Source: Dermatemys mawii
Taxonomy: Eukaryota; Chordata; Testudines; Dermatemydidae
Assembly (NCBI GenBank): GCA_007922305.1
Contig: ML677333.1
Coordinates: 11,686,502 to 11,750,501, forward strand
Direction of reading: 5' to 3'
DNA: 64,000 nucleotides
Positions 38,243 through 48,489 of this stretch are shown in pieces (within the stretch, counting starts at the first letter, position 1; every line of letters starts with the position of its first letter). A model generated the notes under the pieces. It had not been told where the DNA came from. It did no database searches and saw only the letters and a program-made list of their open reading frames with translations. Position numbers and translations under genes: made by a program.

Positions 38243-38700
38243 AAATTCCAGTAGCAGTTGTATTAGTGCCAAATGCAGAGGTAACATAACCTCTCTGCTC
38301 CTACTCAATATTCCCCTGTTTAGGCACCCCGGGATCCCGTTAGCCCTTTAGCTACAGCATCGCACTTGGAGCTCATGTTCAGCTGACTATCTACTATGAC
38401 ACCCATGTCTTTTTCAGAGTCACTGCTTTCCAGGATAGAGTCCCCCAAACTGTAAGTAGGGCCTGCATTCTTTGTTTGTAGATAGACATGCATTTGTCCA
38501 TCTTAAAACACACTATGTTTGCTTGCACCCAGTTTACCAAGAAATCCAGTTCACTCTGTGTCAGTGATCTACCCCCTTCATTATTTACCATTCCCCAAAA
38601 CTGTGTCATCTGCAAACTTTATCAGAAACAATTTTACATTTTCTTTCAGATTGTTGATAAAAATGTTAAATAGCAAAGGGTCATGGCAAAAGGCAATCCA

Positions 38701-40261
38701 TAAGAACATATAAATGGCCATAACTGGGTCAAACCAATGGTTCATTTAGCCCAGTATGCTGTCTTCTGGTAGTGGCCAATACCAGATGATTCAAAAGGAA
38801 TGAACAGAACAGGGCAATTATCAAGTGATCCATTCGCTGTTGTCCAAACCCAGCATCTGGCAGTTAGATGTTTAGGGACACAAACAGCATGGAGTTGCAT
38901 CCTCGACTGTCTTGGCTAATAGCCATTGATGGAACTGTCTTCCGTAAATTTACCTAATTCTTTTTAAAATCCAGTTATAATTTTCATCTTCACAACATCC
39001 CCTAGCAATGAGTTGCACAGGTTGACTGTGCAAAGAACTACTTCCTTTTGTTTAACTAAAGTATTAGAGCATAAGCTTTCGTGGGCTAATACCCACTTGG
39101 TTGGATGCATGCAGTGGATGCATCCGATGAAGTGGGTATTAGCCCATGAAAGCTTATGCTCTAATACTTTAGTTAGTCTTTAAGGTGCCACAGGACTCTT
39201 TGTCACTTCTGCAATTCCAGACTAACACGGCTACCCCTCTGATACCTTTTGTTTGTTTTAAATCTTCTGCCTATTAACGTCATTTGATGACCCCTGGTTT
39301 GTGAAAGGGTAAATAACACTTCGTATTCATGTTCTCCACACCATTGATAATTTTATAGACCTCTATCATCTCTTCCTTCAATTGTCTCTTTTTCAATATG
39401 AACAGTCCAAATCTTTTAAATCTCTCCTCATATGAAAGCTATTCTATACCCCTACTCATTTTTGTTGTCTTTCTTTGTAACTTTTCCAACTATAATAAAT
39501 ATTTTTTGAGATGAGGTATCCAGAACTTCATGCAGTATTCCAGGTATGGGCATACCAGGGATTTTTTATAGTGGCATTATGATATTTACTGTCTTATTAT
39601 CTATCCCTTTCCTAATTGCTCATAACATTCTGTTATCTTTGTGACTGCTGCAGCACATTCAACAGATGTTTTCAGAGAATTGTTCACAATGAATCCAAGA
39701 TCTCTTTCTTCAGTGTAATAGCTAACTAAGACCCCATAATTTTGTATGTACTGTTGATCTTATGTTTTCCAATGTGCATTACTTTGCATTTATCAATATT
39801 AAATTTCATCTGCCATTTTGTTGCCCAGTCACCCAGTGTTGTGAGATCCCTTTTATAACTCTGCTCTGTCTGCCTTGGACCTATTTTAAGTAATTTAGTT
39901 TAATCTGCAAACAGTGTCACCTCACTTTTTACTCCTTTTTTCCAGATCATTTATGAATAAATTTAACAGCACTAGTCCCAGTACAAATCCTTGGGAGACT
40001 CCACTATTTACTTCTCTTCACTGTGAAAACTGACCATTTATTCCTGTCTTTTAACCAGGTGCTGATTCATGAGAGGACCTTCCCTCTTATCCCATGACTG
40101 CTTACTTTGCTTAAGAAATGTTGGCATGAGACCTTGTCAAAGACTTTCTGAAAAGCTAAGTACACTGTATCCACCAAATCCACATATATGTTGACCTTCT
40201 CAAAGACTTCTAATAGATTAGAGAGGCATTGTGTTTTTGTGTTGTGTTGCTACCCTGATTA
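38701..40261 (-). mobile_element. Second CR1 LINE copy (different subfamily)
   Basis: The 3' end, reversed, reads TAAGAACATATAAATGGCC then AACTGGGTCAAACCAATGG. It continues through TTGCACAGGTTGACTGTGC, TTATAGACCTCTATCATC, TTGCATTTATCAATATT, and CTTATCCCATGACTGC, all minus orientation and in the expected CR1 order. Coding capacity is lost. A foldback repeat interrupts it at 39054-39244. Confidence 0.8.
39054..39244 (+). mobile_element. Foldback repeat with 56-bp arms
   Basis: Arms 39055-39110 and 39118-39173 pair at 52 of 56 positions around a 7-nt loop, centred near GGATGCATG. The right tail continues to CTTTGTCACTTCTGCAATTC and CACGGCTACCCCTCTGATA. It is flanked by perfect 10-bp repeats CCTTTTGTTT (39044-39053 and 39245-39254), and the host CR1 continues across it. 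Confidence 0.85.
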
Positions 40262-41318
40262 TGTAAATCAAGGGCAGTGGAATTGTTTTATGACAGAGGG
40301 ACTCGCTATCAACTAAGTAGCACTTGCTAGGCAAGGGACTCGGGTTCCAAAACCCAGTGAATTGAAAGAGACTGGGGATTGGTATTTGTACTTAGGAGTG
40401 TGGGCATGTTTTGAAAGCCTGAAACACCAAGTGCACCTCCTCCTTCTTTCTCCACTATGGAATATAAGAGCTGATTTTGATTCCAGTAGGAGTCTACAGG
40501 CTGCTGAAGTGAATTCACTTTGGGCCAATGGTGCACCAGCACTGAGGCTCCCCTACTACAAGCTGAAATCACTAAAGAGCTAAAATTACTAAGAGCTGAA
40601 ATCACTGACTGCTGTGTTAAGTAGTGGGGGGGGGGTCTGAAGATATATTGTGGCGCAGCTGGTGGAGCGGAGCAGTTTGTGGGACGGCTGGAGGAGTGGA
40701 GTGGAGCAGAATGGTGTGCGGAGTGGAGCAGTTCGCGGAACGGCTGGAGAGGCTTGCAGGACAGCTGATGGAGCAGAGCGGCTCGTGGGATGGCTGGTGG
40801 AGCAGAGCGGAGCAGCTTGCAGTGCAGGCTGCAGCAGAACCCCACGGAGAGGCGGGGCAGTTGTCCTTGGACCACCCAGGCTGAGAGGTATAACTGCAGT
40901 TAAACTTTTGAACTCTGGGGCTGCACTGACCAGGGACAGAGACTTTTGGGTGTTGGACTTTTGGGACTTTGGGTGATTTTGGGGTTGCTGGACTCAAAAA
41001 CCAAAGGGAAAGGACACGGCCCAATTTGCTGGGGTGGGTTTTTGCTCATGGTTTGGTTTATGAACCCTAGTTGTGGTGTTTTCCCAATTTAATGCTGATG
41101 TTTACCTCATGTTATTAAAGATTTTCTGCTACACTGAGACTCTGTGATTGCGAGAGGGGAAGTATTGCCTCTTTGAGGTGCCCAGGGGTGTGTATAAGAT
41201 TTTCCAGGGTCACTGGGTGGGGGCTTGAGCCAGTTTTGCATTGTGTTGTTGAGAGGGAACCCCTAGGTACTGAATCCAACCCTTGCTGCTATCAACTTGG
41301 CCTGGCAGAAGGGTTACA
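40262..41318 (+). mobile_element. Solo LTR-like element, about 1.05 kb
   Basis: Ends GCAGAAGGGTTACA at 41318. The start is set at TGTAA (40262) because it mirrors TTACA, but a start nearer 40291 is possible. An ATTAAA poly(A)-like signal lies at 41114-41119, about 200 bp from the 3' end, as in a U3-R-U5 layout. A GC-rich GGAGCGGAGCAG-type irregular repeat block sits at about 40655-40830. No target duplication was confirmed and no viral genes are attached. Confidence 0.5.
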
Positions 41319-41453
41319 ATAATAATAATAATTAATTTCCTTTATCCACCAAATGTATAACTTGATATCATTTTTGACGAGATTAGTTTTACAAGATCTG
41401 TTTTCCATGTTTTTGATCTGGTCCATATAGATTGACATTATATTACCCTCTTT

Positions 41454-41731
41454 GGGTACATCTGCACAGCACAAAAAAAAAAAAAAAAAAGCCCACATCA
41501 GTGAGTCTGAGTCCAGATGAGACTTGGACTCATGGTACAAGGCTAGGAGTAACCATGTAGATGTTTGGGCATGGGCTTGCTGTGTATTTCAGAGCACAGG
41601 GTCCAGTCCAAACCCAAATATCTTCATGACTATACTTAGCCCCATACCACAGGCCCCGTGAGCTTGAGTCAGTTGACCCCAATTCTGAGACTTGGTGCCA
41701 AAGTTGGGGGAATTGCCAAGTAGATGTACCC
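41454..41731. mobile_element. MITE with GGGTACATCT inverted ends
   Basis: Ends GGGTACATCTGCACAGC and CAAGTAGATGTACCC are inverted repeats, flanked by TTT on each side (41451-41453 and 41732-41734). A poly-A run of 18 lies near the left end. It is inserted in CR1. Confidence 0.6.
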
Positions 41732-41760
41732 TTTGAGTCATATATCAGCAGATTCAGTAC

Positions 41761-41945
41761 TGGGAAGGGTAGCTCAGTGATTTGAGCATTGGCCTGCTCA
41801 TACCCAGGGTTGTGAGCTCAATCCTTGAGGGGGCCATTTAGGGATCTGGGGCAAAAAATCTCTCAGGGACAGTAATTGGTCCTGCTAGTGAAGGCAAAGG
41901 AGTGGACTCAGTGACCTTCAAGGTCTTTTCAGTTCTATGAGATAG
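41761..41945 (+). mobile_element. tRNA-derived SINE, Cry I / tortoise Pol III type
   Basis: The tRNA-like head contains a Pol III A box (TAGCTCAGTGATTTGAGC, 41770 on) and a degenerate B box (GGTTGTGAGCTCAATCC). It is followed by the tRNA-unrelated body (GAGGGGGCCATTTAGGGATC, ATTGGTCCTGC, CAGTGACCTTCAAGG) and the tail TTCAGTTCTATGA. This combination is the known SINE of cryptodiran turtles and is the strongest taxonomic marker in the window. Confidence 0.8.
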
Positions 41946-42143
41946 GCATATCTCCATATATTATTTTTCCTCTAATTGGTGTCAGGCTGGCAGTCCTACA
42001 GTTACCCAGGTTATTCTGTTTACCCTTTTTAAATATTATCATCACTTTATCTTCCTTCCAATCCTCTGGAATTTCCCCAGTGTTATGACAATTACTGAAA
42101 ATAAACATTAGCTGTCTGAAAACACCTTGGCCAGCTCTTAGAT

Positions 42144-42813
42144 TAGGCATGGGCAAACTGTGGCCCACAGGCCGGATCTGGCCCCTTAGGACCTCGGATC
42201 CAGCCTGCAGGATTGCCCCCTGCCGCAAGCCCTGTACCACTCCTGGAATTGGCTGGCACCATGTCCCTGTGGACCCCGAGGGTGAGGGGGGCAGAGGGTT
42301 CTGTGCATTGGCCATCTCCTCCAGGCACCCCCTCCCCCACATCTCCCATTGGCCAGGAACTGATTGCCCTCCATGACCCCTTGCCCCTTATCCAATCCCA
42401 CCCCCTGCTCTGAGCCCCATGCTGCACCCCATACCCACTCTGCACCCCAACCCTCACTCTGAGCCCCTAGCCGCACCCTTCCTCCACCTTGCACCCCAAC
42501 TCTCTACCCTGAGTGCCCTGCTGCACCCTGCACCTCAACTTCCTGCCCTGAGGCCCTGCCACACCCCTCTGCACCCAACCCCCTGCTGATCCCCCTGCTG
42601 CATCTCGCACCCCTCCTGCATCCCAGTCCCCTCCCCTGAGCCCCAGTATATATCCAACACCCCTCTTCTGCCCCAATCTCTTGCCTTGAGCCCCTTCTTG
42701 CACACCGCACCTCCTTCCCACAATCCCTCCCGCACCCAACCTCTGGCCTTGGCCCTGCATACAATTTCTCCATCCAAATGTGACTCTTGGGCCAAAAAGT
42801 TTGCCCACCCCTA
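42144..42813. mobile_element. hAT-type element with perfect 8-bp duplication
   Basis: 670 bp. Ends TAGGCATGGGCAAACT and AGTTTGCCCACCCCTA are inverted repeats (14 of 16) and TCTTAGAT is duplicated exactly on both sides (42136-42143 and 42814-42821). The interior is C-rich (CACCCC/GCCCT units) and lacks a transposase. Same family as 8307-9157 and 48140-48489. Confidence 0.8.
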
Positions 42814-43999
42814 TCTTAGATACACGTTACTTGAACCTGCTTATTTACAAATGTCTAACTTCAGTGCTTGCAGTTTAATATCTTTCTCAGTCACTGTTAG
42901 AATGTAAAGCATTTAATTATCATACATGATGAATATATCATCTGGCTTTTTCCCACATAAAGAACAGAAATATTTATTGGACACTTCTGCCTTTTCTACA
43001 GTATTGATTATTTTACCATTTCAGTCTAGTAATTGACCAATACAATTTTTAGTGCTCCTTGTATACTCAAAATCTGCTTCTTCTTATCTTTAACTCTGCT
43101 GGCCACTTTGCTCTCCTTATCTCCTTTTGCTTTTGATTATATTCGTTGCTATCAACTTCTCTTTCCCCCACCCAATATTTTAAAATTATTTCTATTGCTA
43201 CTTTCACTTTCCCTCAGAGCTGTTTTGTTTGTTTGTTTTTTAGATCAGAGTAGCCTCCTCTGTCAGTTGTGGCTTTCGAGGGATCTAATATAATGTTCTT
43301 GAACAATTCCTGATTATTAGTCACATGTTTTTGTTTAAACTGGCTCATAGCTGTTTCCAGCTTTGTGAAATTGGCCCTTTTAAAGAACCAAGAACATATA
43401 TTACTTGTTGGGACTCTATTCCGATTGCACATAACAAATATAATCAATTTTTGATCATTTGCATCTAAGGAACCAGTAACTTTTAAGTTTTGTGGTCAGT
43501 TCCTCTTTATCTGTCAAGTACTGGCACTGGTTGCAGAAGAACGCCAGCATGTGTTGCTCACTTTGAATGTGTCAGACGTAGTGAAAGGCTTCATCTGGAA
43601 AGTTACACTACATCCAGAAGCAGTAAGTGTTGACTATCTGAGCCACTTCCACCGTTGTTTGGGATGAAGCACTTAGCTTATATTAACTCCTGTAAGTACC
43701 TCCCAGCATATGAGGCCATCAGCACTGTGTCATGATGAATGGAACTGGAGTCAGAGGGCCCATGACAGAGTACTAGCAGCAGGACCATGATCACTGACGT
43801 TACTCCAGCATGAAGAAGGCTTCAGGCCCAGCTAGTAGGATTTTTTGTTGAGGGATTATGAGCACCTGAGTGGCAATTGTTGAACTAATGATGTAATTGG
43901 GAGGCTATAAGTAGGAGGAACAAGACACAAGGTGGGGAGCTCAGAAGGTCAGTAGTGTTGAAGTGGGAGGCTGTTGAAAACTGCCATTACAAGATGCTC

Positions 44000-44020
44000 G
44001 TGTGTGTGTGTGTGTGTGTG
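44000..44020. repeat. (GT)n microsatellite
   Basis: About ten GT units. Confidence 0.9.
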
Positions 44021-44220
44021 AAGAAGTGCAGAGAAGTAAAAGATAAAAATGGTGATAGGAAAACAGCCTGGATGTGTTTCTGACCATGAGGTGGCAGAAA
44101 TGGGCCAGACAGAGTGGTCTGCTGGGTAGCTGAGAGACTGTCCTGTGACCAGGTACAGGCACCTGCTTCCTCCTTTCCCTAGGGATGCTCAACCCTGGCT
44201 CCACTTCAGGCCCTGCCCTA

Positions 44221-44340
44221 GGGTGACCAGATAGCAACTGTGGAAAAAATGGGACAGGTTGTGGGGGGTAATAGGTGCCTATATAGGAAAAAGTCCCAAA
44301 AATGGGACTGTCCCTTTAAAAAAGGGATATCTAGTCATCC
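44221..44340. mobile_element. Short mariner-like MITE, second copy
   Basis: 120 bp with GGGTGACCAGATAGC and ATATCTAGTCATCC ends, flanked by TA (44219-44220 and 44341-44342). Same family as 10357-10468. Confidence 0.7.
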
Positions 44341-44342
44341 TA

Positions 44343-44712
44343 CTGTCCCCACTCCATCCCTTCCCCCAAGGCCCCACCCCCATCCTGCCTCTTCCTGCCC
44401 CTGCTCTGCCCTCACCCCATCTTTTCCTTCCCAGCTCTGCCCCTCCTCTGAGTGTGCCCTGTCCCTGTTCCTCCCACTCCCCCACCTCTCAGCACCTCCA
44501 GCAGATTAGAATGATTGGAGATAGTTTGGAATAGCTTATGGTGGGAGGTGCTGGGAGGTAGGAAGGGAGAGGACTTAATCAGTGGGACTGCTGGTGAGTG
44601 GGAGGCACTGCTGGTGAGAGCTGACTGCCTGTGTGTGCTAAGCACCCACTCTTTTTTTCATGTGGGTACTCCAGCCTCTGAGCACCCATGGAGTTGGTGC
44701 CTATGCCCTGAG
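44343..44712. mobile_element. GC-rich repeat, reverse of the one at 30903
   Basis: C-rich stretch ending in CTAAGCACCCACTC, GTGGGTACTCCAGCC and GAGCACCCATGGAG, which corresponds in reverse complement to the start of the 30903-31193 insertion. Confidence 0.5.
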
Positions 44713-44994
44713 GGACTGTTATTGATGGGTCACTAGTGGAACAGGTAATGTGAGAAGTTAGGCTGGAAGCAGCTTAGCCATATGGGAAGAGAAGTTCACT
44801 TTTTCAACTTAATCTGCATTCAGCATCCTTTTTCAGAATGAAACATGGGGGCAGCATCTGAGCTTTGAGTCTTCTGATGTTCAACAGCTCTGAGCCATTG
44901 AACTCACTCTGACGCCCAACCCCCTTTCAGAGCTCTGGATTTTGCAGACTCAAATCTAGCCCAGCAATATAGACCCAGAGGGAGGACTGTGAGC

Positions 44995-45265
44995 TGTTCA
45001 CAGACATGACCATGCAGGAGGATGAGAACTGCAGGAAAGTAAAACTATTATTTGATCTTATTGGGGAGAAAAGCAGAGAGCTCTTCACTACTAAGAAGCT
45101 CAACACTGCCTCAAGTCTCTCAGCAGTCCTAGGGACCCTGGGGACCTATTGCTTCTTGAAGCAGAACAAAACTATGGTGTGACAGAGGTTTTTCACTGGA
45201 GACTCGTACAAAAGAAACAGGAGATGCTTATGACCCAGTAGAAACAACACCCAACAAAAGCTTAC
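44995..45265 (+). pseudogene. Decayed gag-like fragment, probable Ty3/Gypsy retrotransposon
   Basis: Translation from about 45027 gives KVKLLFDLIGEKSRELF and later CFLKQNKTMV. This resembles the start of Gypsy-type gag capsid regions, where a 'K-x-x-L-L-x-x-I-G' helix is followed by a 'C-x-P-K-Q-N' motif. The frame is short and broken soon after. It lies between two diverged direct repeats that may be LTRs, which fits an LTR-gag-LTR remnant with pol deleted. Homology is judged by eye only. Confidence 0.4.
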
Positions 45266-45539
45266 GGAGATCCTCACAGATCGGAGAGAGACACAGAACC
45301 ATCTGGAGGCCAACTCTACAGGGAGAGAGGATATTTCACAGAGAGAGAATTTGCCAGACTCCGAGACAGAGGTAGGTCACTTCCAGTGTGGTCTCCTGTT
45401 GACAAGACCAAACTATCTCCAATTCTATGGTAAAGATTGAAACTCCCACTTGCTATGTGCTAGCAACCTGTAGGGGAACTTTGGATGTCAATCATTTATT
45501 TTTAATGTTTATATTAAAACGTTTGTAAAATAGGGAGGC

Positions 45540-45750
45540 TATATCATGATCAATGGAACTGGAGTTGGAAGGGCCATGTTTCCGGAGAGACTGTTGTGGA
45601 CAGGACACTACCAGAACAGGAAACAAAGGGAGTTAGGTTGGAAACAACTGATGGACAGAGTCATGCACAGGGTTTAAAACAGCTCCACTTCTTCAACTCA
45701 TCCTGCATGCAGTATCTGCTAAAGTTCATTGCTAAAGTTCATTGCTAAAG
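45540..45750 (+). mobile_element. Probable right LTR remnant of the same element
   Basis: ATCATGATCAATGGAACTGG, then GAGTTAGGTTGGAAACAAC and TTCAACTCATCCTGCATGC match the left copy with roughly 70 percent identity by eye. It ends near a 13-bp tandem repeat GCTAAAGTTCATT at 45718-45750. Confidence 0.4.
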
Positions 45751-46219
45751 AAACGAACACTGGAGACAAGGGTCTTTAATTTCAGTAGAACAGGTAGGTT
45801 TTCTTAATTAGTGGCCTGGGCTGAATCTGATCATCATTCTAACCTGTAAGTTAGAACCCATTACCACTGTGAGAACTTACAGCTTCTGCCATTATGACTC
45901 TTACTACACAGCAGTGCAATGTTTTTTCATATACTATGAGCATCACATCCATCTTCTATTAATATATATGGCTTTCTTTTGAAATAAAACATGAAAAGAT
46001 TTATTGCTTTTCCTCCTCTCCAGCATCTGTGTTTTGGTAGCACGTACAGGGGAATTTGTGGATCACAGTGTACTGCCTATATGGGGCAGGTCTAGAAGCA
46101 CTTTTTTGCAGTGATGTGTGTTCTTGCATCAGCAAAACAGGCTAAACTACCTGCTTGTGCTCCCACAAGTTTATCTAAGGTAGCATAGCTGGCTCAAGAC
46201 TTCACCAACGTTCATTTCC

Positions 46220-46300
46220 TAGATTCCAAGGCCAGAAGATACCATTGTGATCATCTAGCCTGACTATAACCCACAGCTCCATGGGAGACTGCTTTATCCT
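46220..46300 (-). mobile_element. CR1 3'-end fragment
   Basis: TTCCAAGGCCAGAAGATACC followed by TGATCATCTAGCCTGAC is the reversed 3' end of the CR1 subfamily also seen at 30775 and 36396. Confidence 0.65.
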
Positions 46301-47744
46301 TGCTTTCCTTTTTTCTCTTCTATTTCCCCTTCTTATGTTCTCCATTTATTCATAGGAAAGTGTTTGTTAAAGAGTCTCCAAGGGAATGAGCAAGAGTGGA
46401 AGAGAGAGCTAAATATCACTTGAAGGTTTTGTAACATTTCAGTAATAGCTCTAGTTTCCTGGATGCTTGCAGTGAACGACAGGCCCTGCCTGCAATGTTA
46501 CATGCATAGAGAAACAGTCTAATGTAATCCTGCTATCATCTGAACTGGAATGCTGTCTACCTGAAGCGCAGTATAGTGGATCTCTAATTTACATTCTCTT
46601 ATTTTGACAGGCCGACTCACTTTTCAGTGGGGGTATGAGGAAGTAACCGTGCACAAAACGTACATTACTAATACCATTGCTGTATAAAACAAATGTTTGA
46701 AAAGGAGGTTTGAGAGATGATTCAGTTCTCTTGCTAATCAATGTCCTACAAGAATATTTTATGAATCTATTAAAGATAAGACAAACCCTATTTCCCCACC
46801 ATTGGCATAAAAGGCTCCAAATGCTATGGAACCAATGCAGTTCCACTATGGTGGATGCAAGAAACCTGGACAGAAGGCTTTTGGGCCTGTGTGGTGCTAA
46901 GTGTTGCTTTGAAAGGACTCCTTCACTGTTGCAGAGGGGATCAGGTGGGGTTCCTGTATCCTTGTCAAGGTGCAGCAGATGCAGGGGTTAAGGAATCCTG
47001 AGCTGTAGAACATTACTAATAGCAACGCGACTCAAGCACAGGATTTTCGTCCCATCCATCTCTACTGACTTTCCTAATTACATCTACAGCAGTTGTTTCA
47101 CTCCTGTGGTTGTCTTATCTCTAAATATTGACTTGCCCATAATTTTTTTTAATAGCTCACCCATTAAGTCTTTTTTTAGTTGTCTAAGAGAAAATTGTTA
47201 CTTCAGTAGCAACATTTCATTCAGCTATTGCCATAAGCGGAGGATTGCCAGACAATTAAAATGTGATCTCCAACACAATGTTCAGTGATGGTTTCCATGT
47301 TTCTATCATTGACCAGCCTGTAAAATGATCAAGATATTGTAGTTTTATTACATTTTAAACTCACTCTCTCAGACTAGAGACTTCAGATCATAATAATCAT
47401 TTGTTTGGAAGTTAGTCGACAACTAAATACACAAGACTTTTTTTCCGCCACCTTTGGGATACTGGACAAGCCTGTGGCACTTTCTCTGACTTGAGAAAAT
47501 ACAAAGCATTTTTAGATTGAAATGTAGCGGATGTATTTTTTACTTGTATCTATTCTGAAGTTCACATTTAACTGCTACTGCAGCAGGTGGCTTTTTGCGC
47601 TTGAATAAGACATTAAAGCTATAAGTTCAGGATCTTAAAATAACTTTCGTATTACAGGAATCTTTTCAGTTAACTTTAGAAATGGAGTGGTTTGAGGAAG
47701 AGAATATAACATTTTGTCTGTCTTAAACAGACATTGCTAAAAGA

Positions 47745-47905
47745 CATTTGTCACAGCTCCATGCTGATCCCAGCTGACGTTTACTTGCTATGTTGCCTTC
47801 TGTTCCTCAGTTTGCCCATCTGTAAGGTGGGGATAAGAATATCACAGAGGAGAGTTGTCAGAATCAATGTTTTCACAGTGCTATGAAGCTGAAAGAATAT
47901 TGCTT
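47745..47905 (+). mobile_element. MIR-like CORE-SINE relic
   Basis: TTCCTCAGTTTGCCCATCTG and AAGGTGGGGATAAGAATATC followed by CAGTGCTATGAAGCTG match the conserved tail half of this family. Confidence 0.6.
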
Positions 47906-48139
47906 TTATTTATAGACGTGAGAAAAATGCAAGAAAAATCATTACCATTGAACAAGTTGTACATAAATTAAACTAAAGCACTTGTAATATCATGCTGCAA
48001 GAATGACTCAACAGTCAGTAAGTGATTGTTTACATGGTGGGATAATACAGACTTGGGAGCGTGATTTCTAAAGCGCACTAGCATATTGCACACTAATTGA
48101 TCCATGTGGATTCTGTTGATGTTCACTGAAGGTTATCTG

Positions 48140-48489
48140 GTTAGTGGCCAGTGGGGGACAGGGAGCTATTGTATAGGGTGTGGGAGTCCCGGGTGGCCTG
48201 TCAAGGGGCGGGGTTATGGATAGGGGTCAGCAGTCAGGGGATGGGGAGGTTGGGTAGGGGGCAGAGTCCTGGGATGGTTAGGGGCAGGGGGTTCTCTGGA
48301 GAGGGCAGGCCAGGGACAAGGAGCAGGAGGGGTTGGGGATTCTGTTGGGAGCAGTCGGGGGCAGGAAGTGTGAGGGGGTGGATGGGGCAGGGGCCATATT
48401 ATTTGGGGAGGCACAGCCTTTCCTACCCAGCCCTCCATACCATTTTACAACCCCATGTGTCCCTCGGCCAAAACGTTTGCCCACCCCTG
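48140..48489. mobile_element. hAT-type element, left end missing
   Basis: The right end ACGTTTGCCCACCCCTG matches the family at 8307 and 42144. The interior is G-rich. No matching left terminus was found, so the copy is truncated or rearranged. Confidence 0.6.

Larger units (their letters stand above)
36396..43520 (-). mobile_element. Nested stack: old CR1 split by several later insertions
   Basis: Pieces of one minus-strand CR1 appear in order at 36396-36486, 37089-37511, 38243-38700, 41319-41450, 41735-41760, 41946-42143 and 42814-43520. Motifs such as GTGCCAGAAAGGGCCATTG (3' end), CATCTGCAAACTTTATCAG and ATTTATTGGACACTTCTGCC show the order. Between them sit an LTR, an unclassified block, a second CR1, a second LTR, a MITE, a tRNA-derived SINE and a hAT element, each listed separately. 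Roughly 230 bp of the expected CR1 sequence is missing between 38700 and 41319. Confidence 0.65.
43728..44835 (+). mobile_element. Probable LTR, left copy (interrupted), of a decayed retrotransposon
   Basis: ATGAATGGAACTGGAGTC near 43733 and AAGTTAGGCTGGAAGCAGC near 44755 each have a diverged direct copy at 45548 and about 45630. A TATA-like GGCTATAAGTAGGAGG lies at about 43902. Two younger repeats (44221-44340, 44343-44712) sit inside it. Boundaries are approximate. Confidence 0.4.
45751..48139. other. Intergenic DNA
   Basis: No gene recognised. It contains a CR1 3' fragment (46220-46300) and a MIR-like SINE relic (47745-47905); the rest is unassigned. Confidence 0.5.

Noticed and set aside
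40327..41024. 182- and 135-codon minus-strand frames and plus-strand counterparts
   Set aside because: They lie within an LTR-like element with an irregular GGAGCGGAGCAG repeat block; no protein family resemblance.
41761..41850. Possible tRNA gene with A and B boxes
   Set aside because: The head continues into the tRNA-unrelated body of the turtle SINE, the B box is degenerate and no cloverleaf is intact.
42143..42808. Glycine-rich minus-strand frames of about 100 codons
   Set aside because: Interior of the hAT element at 42144-42813, low-complexity.
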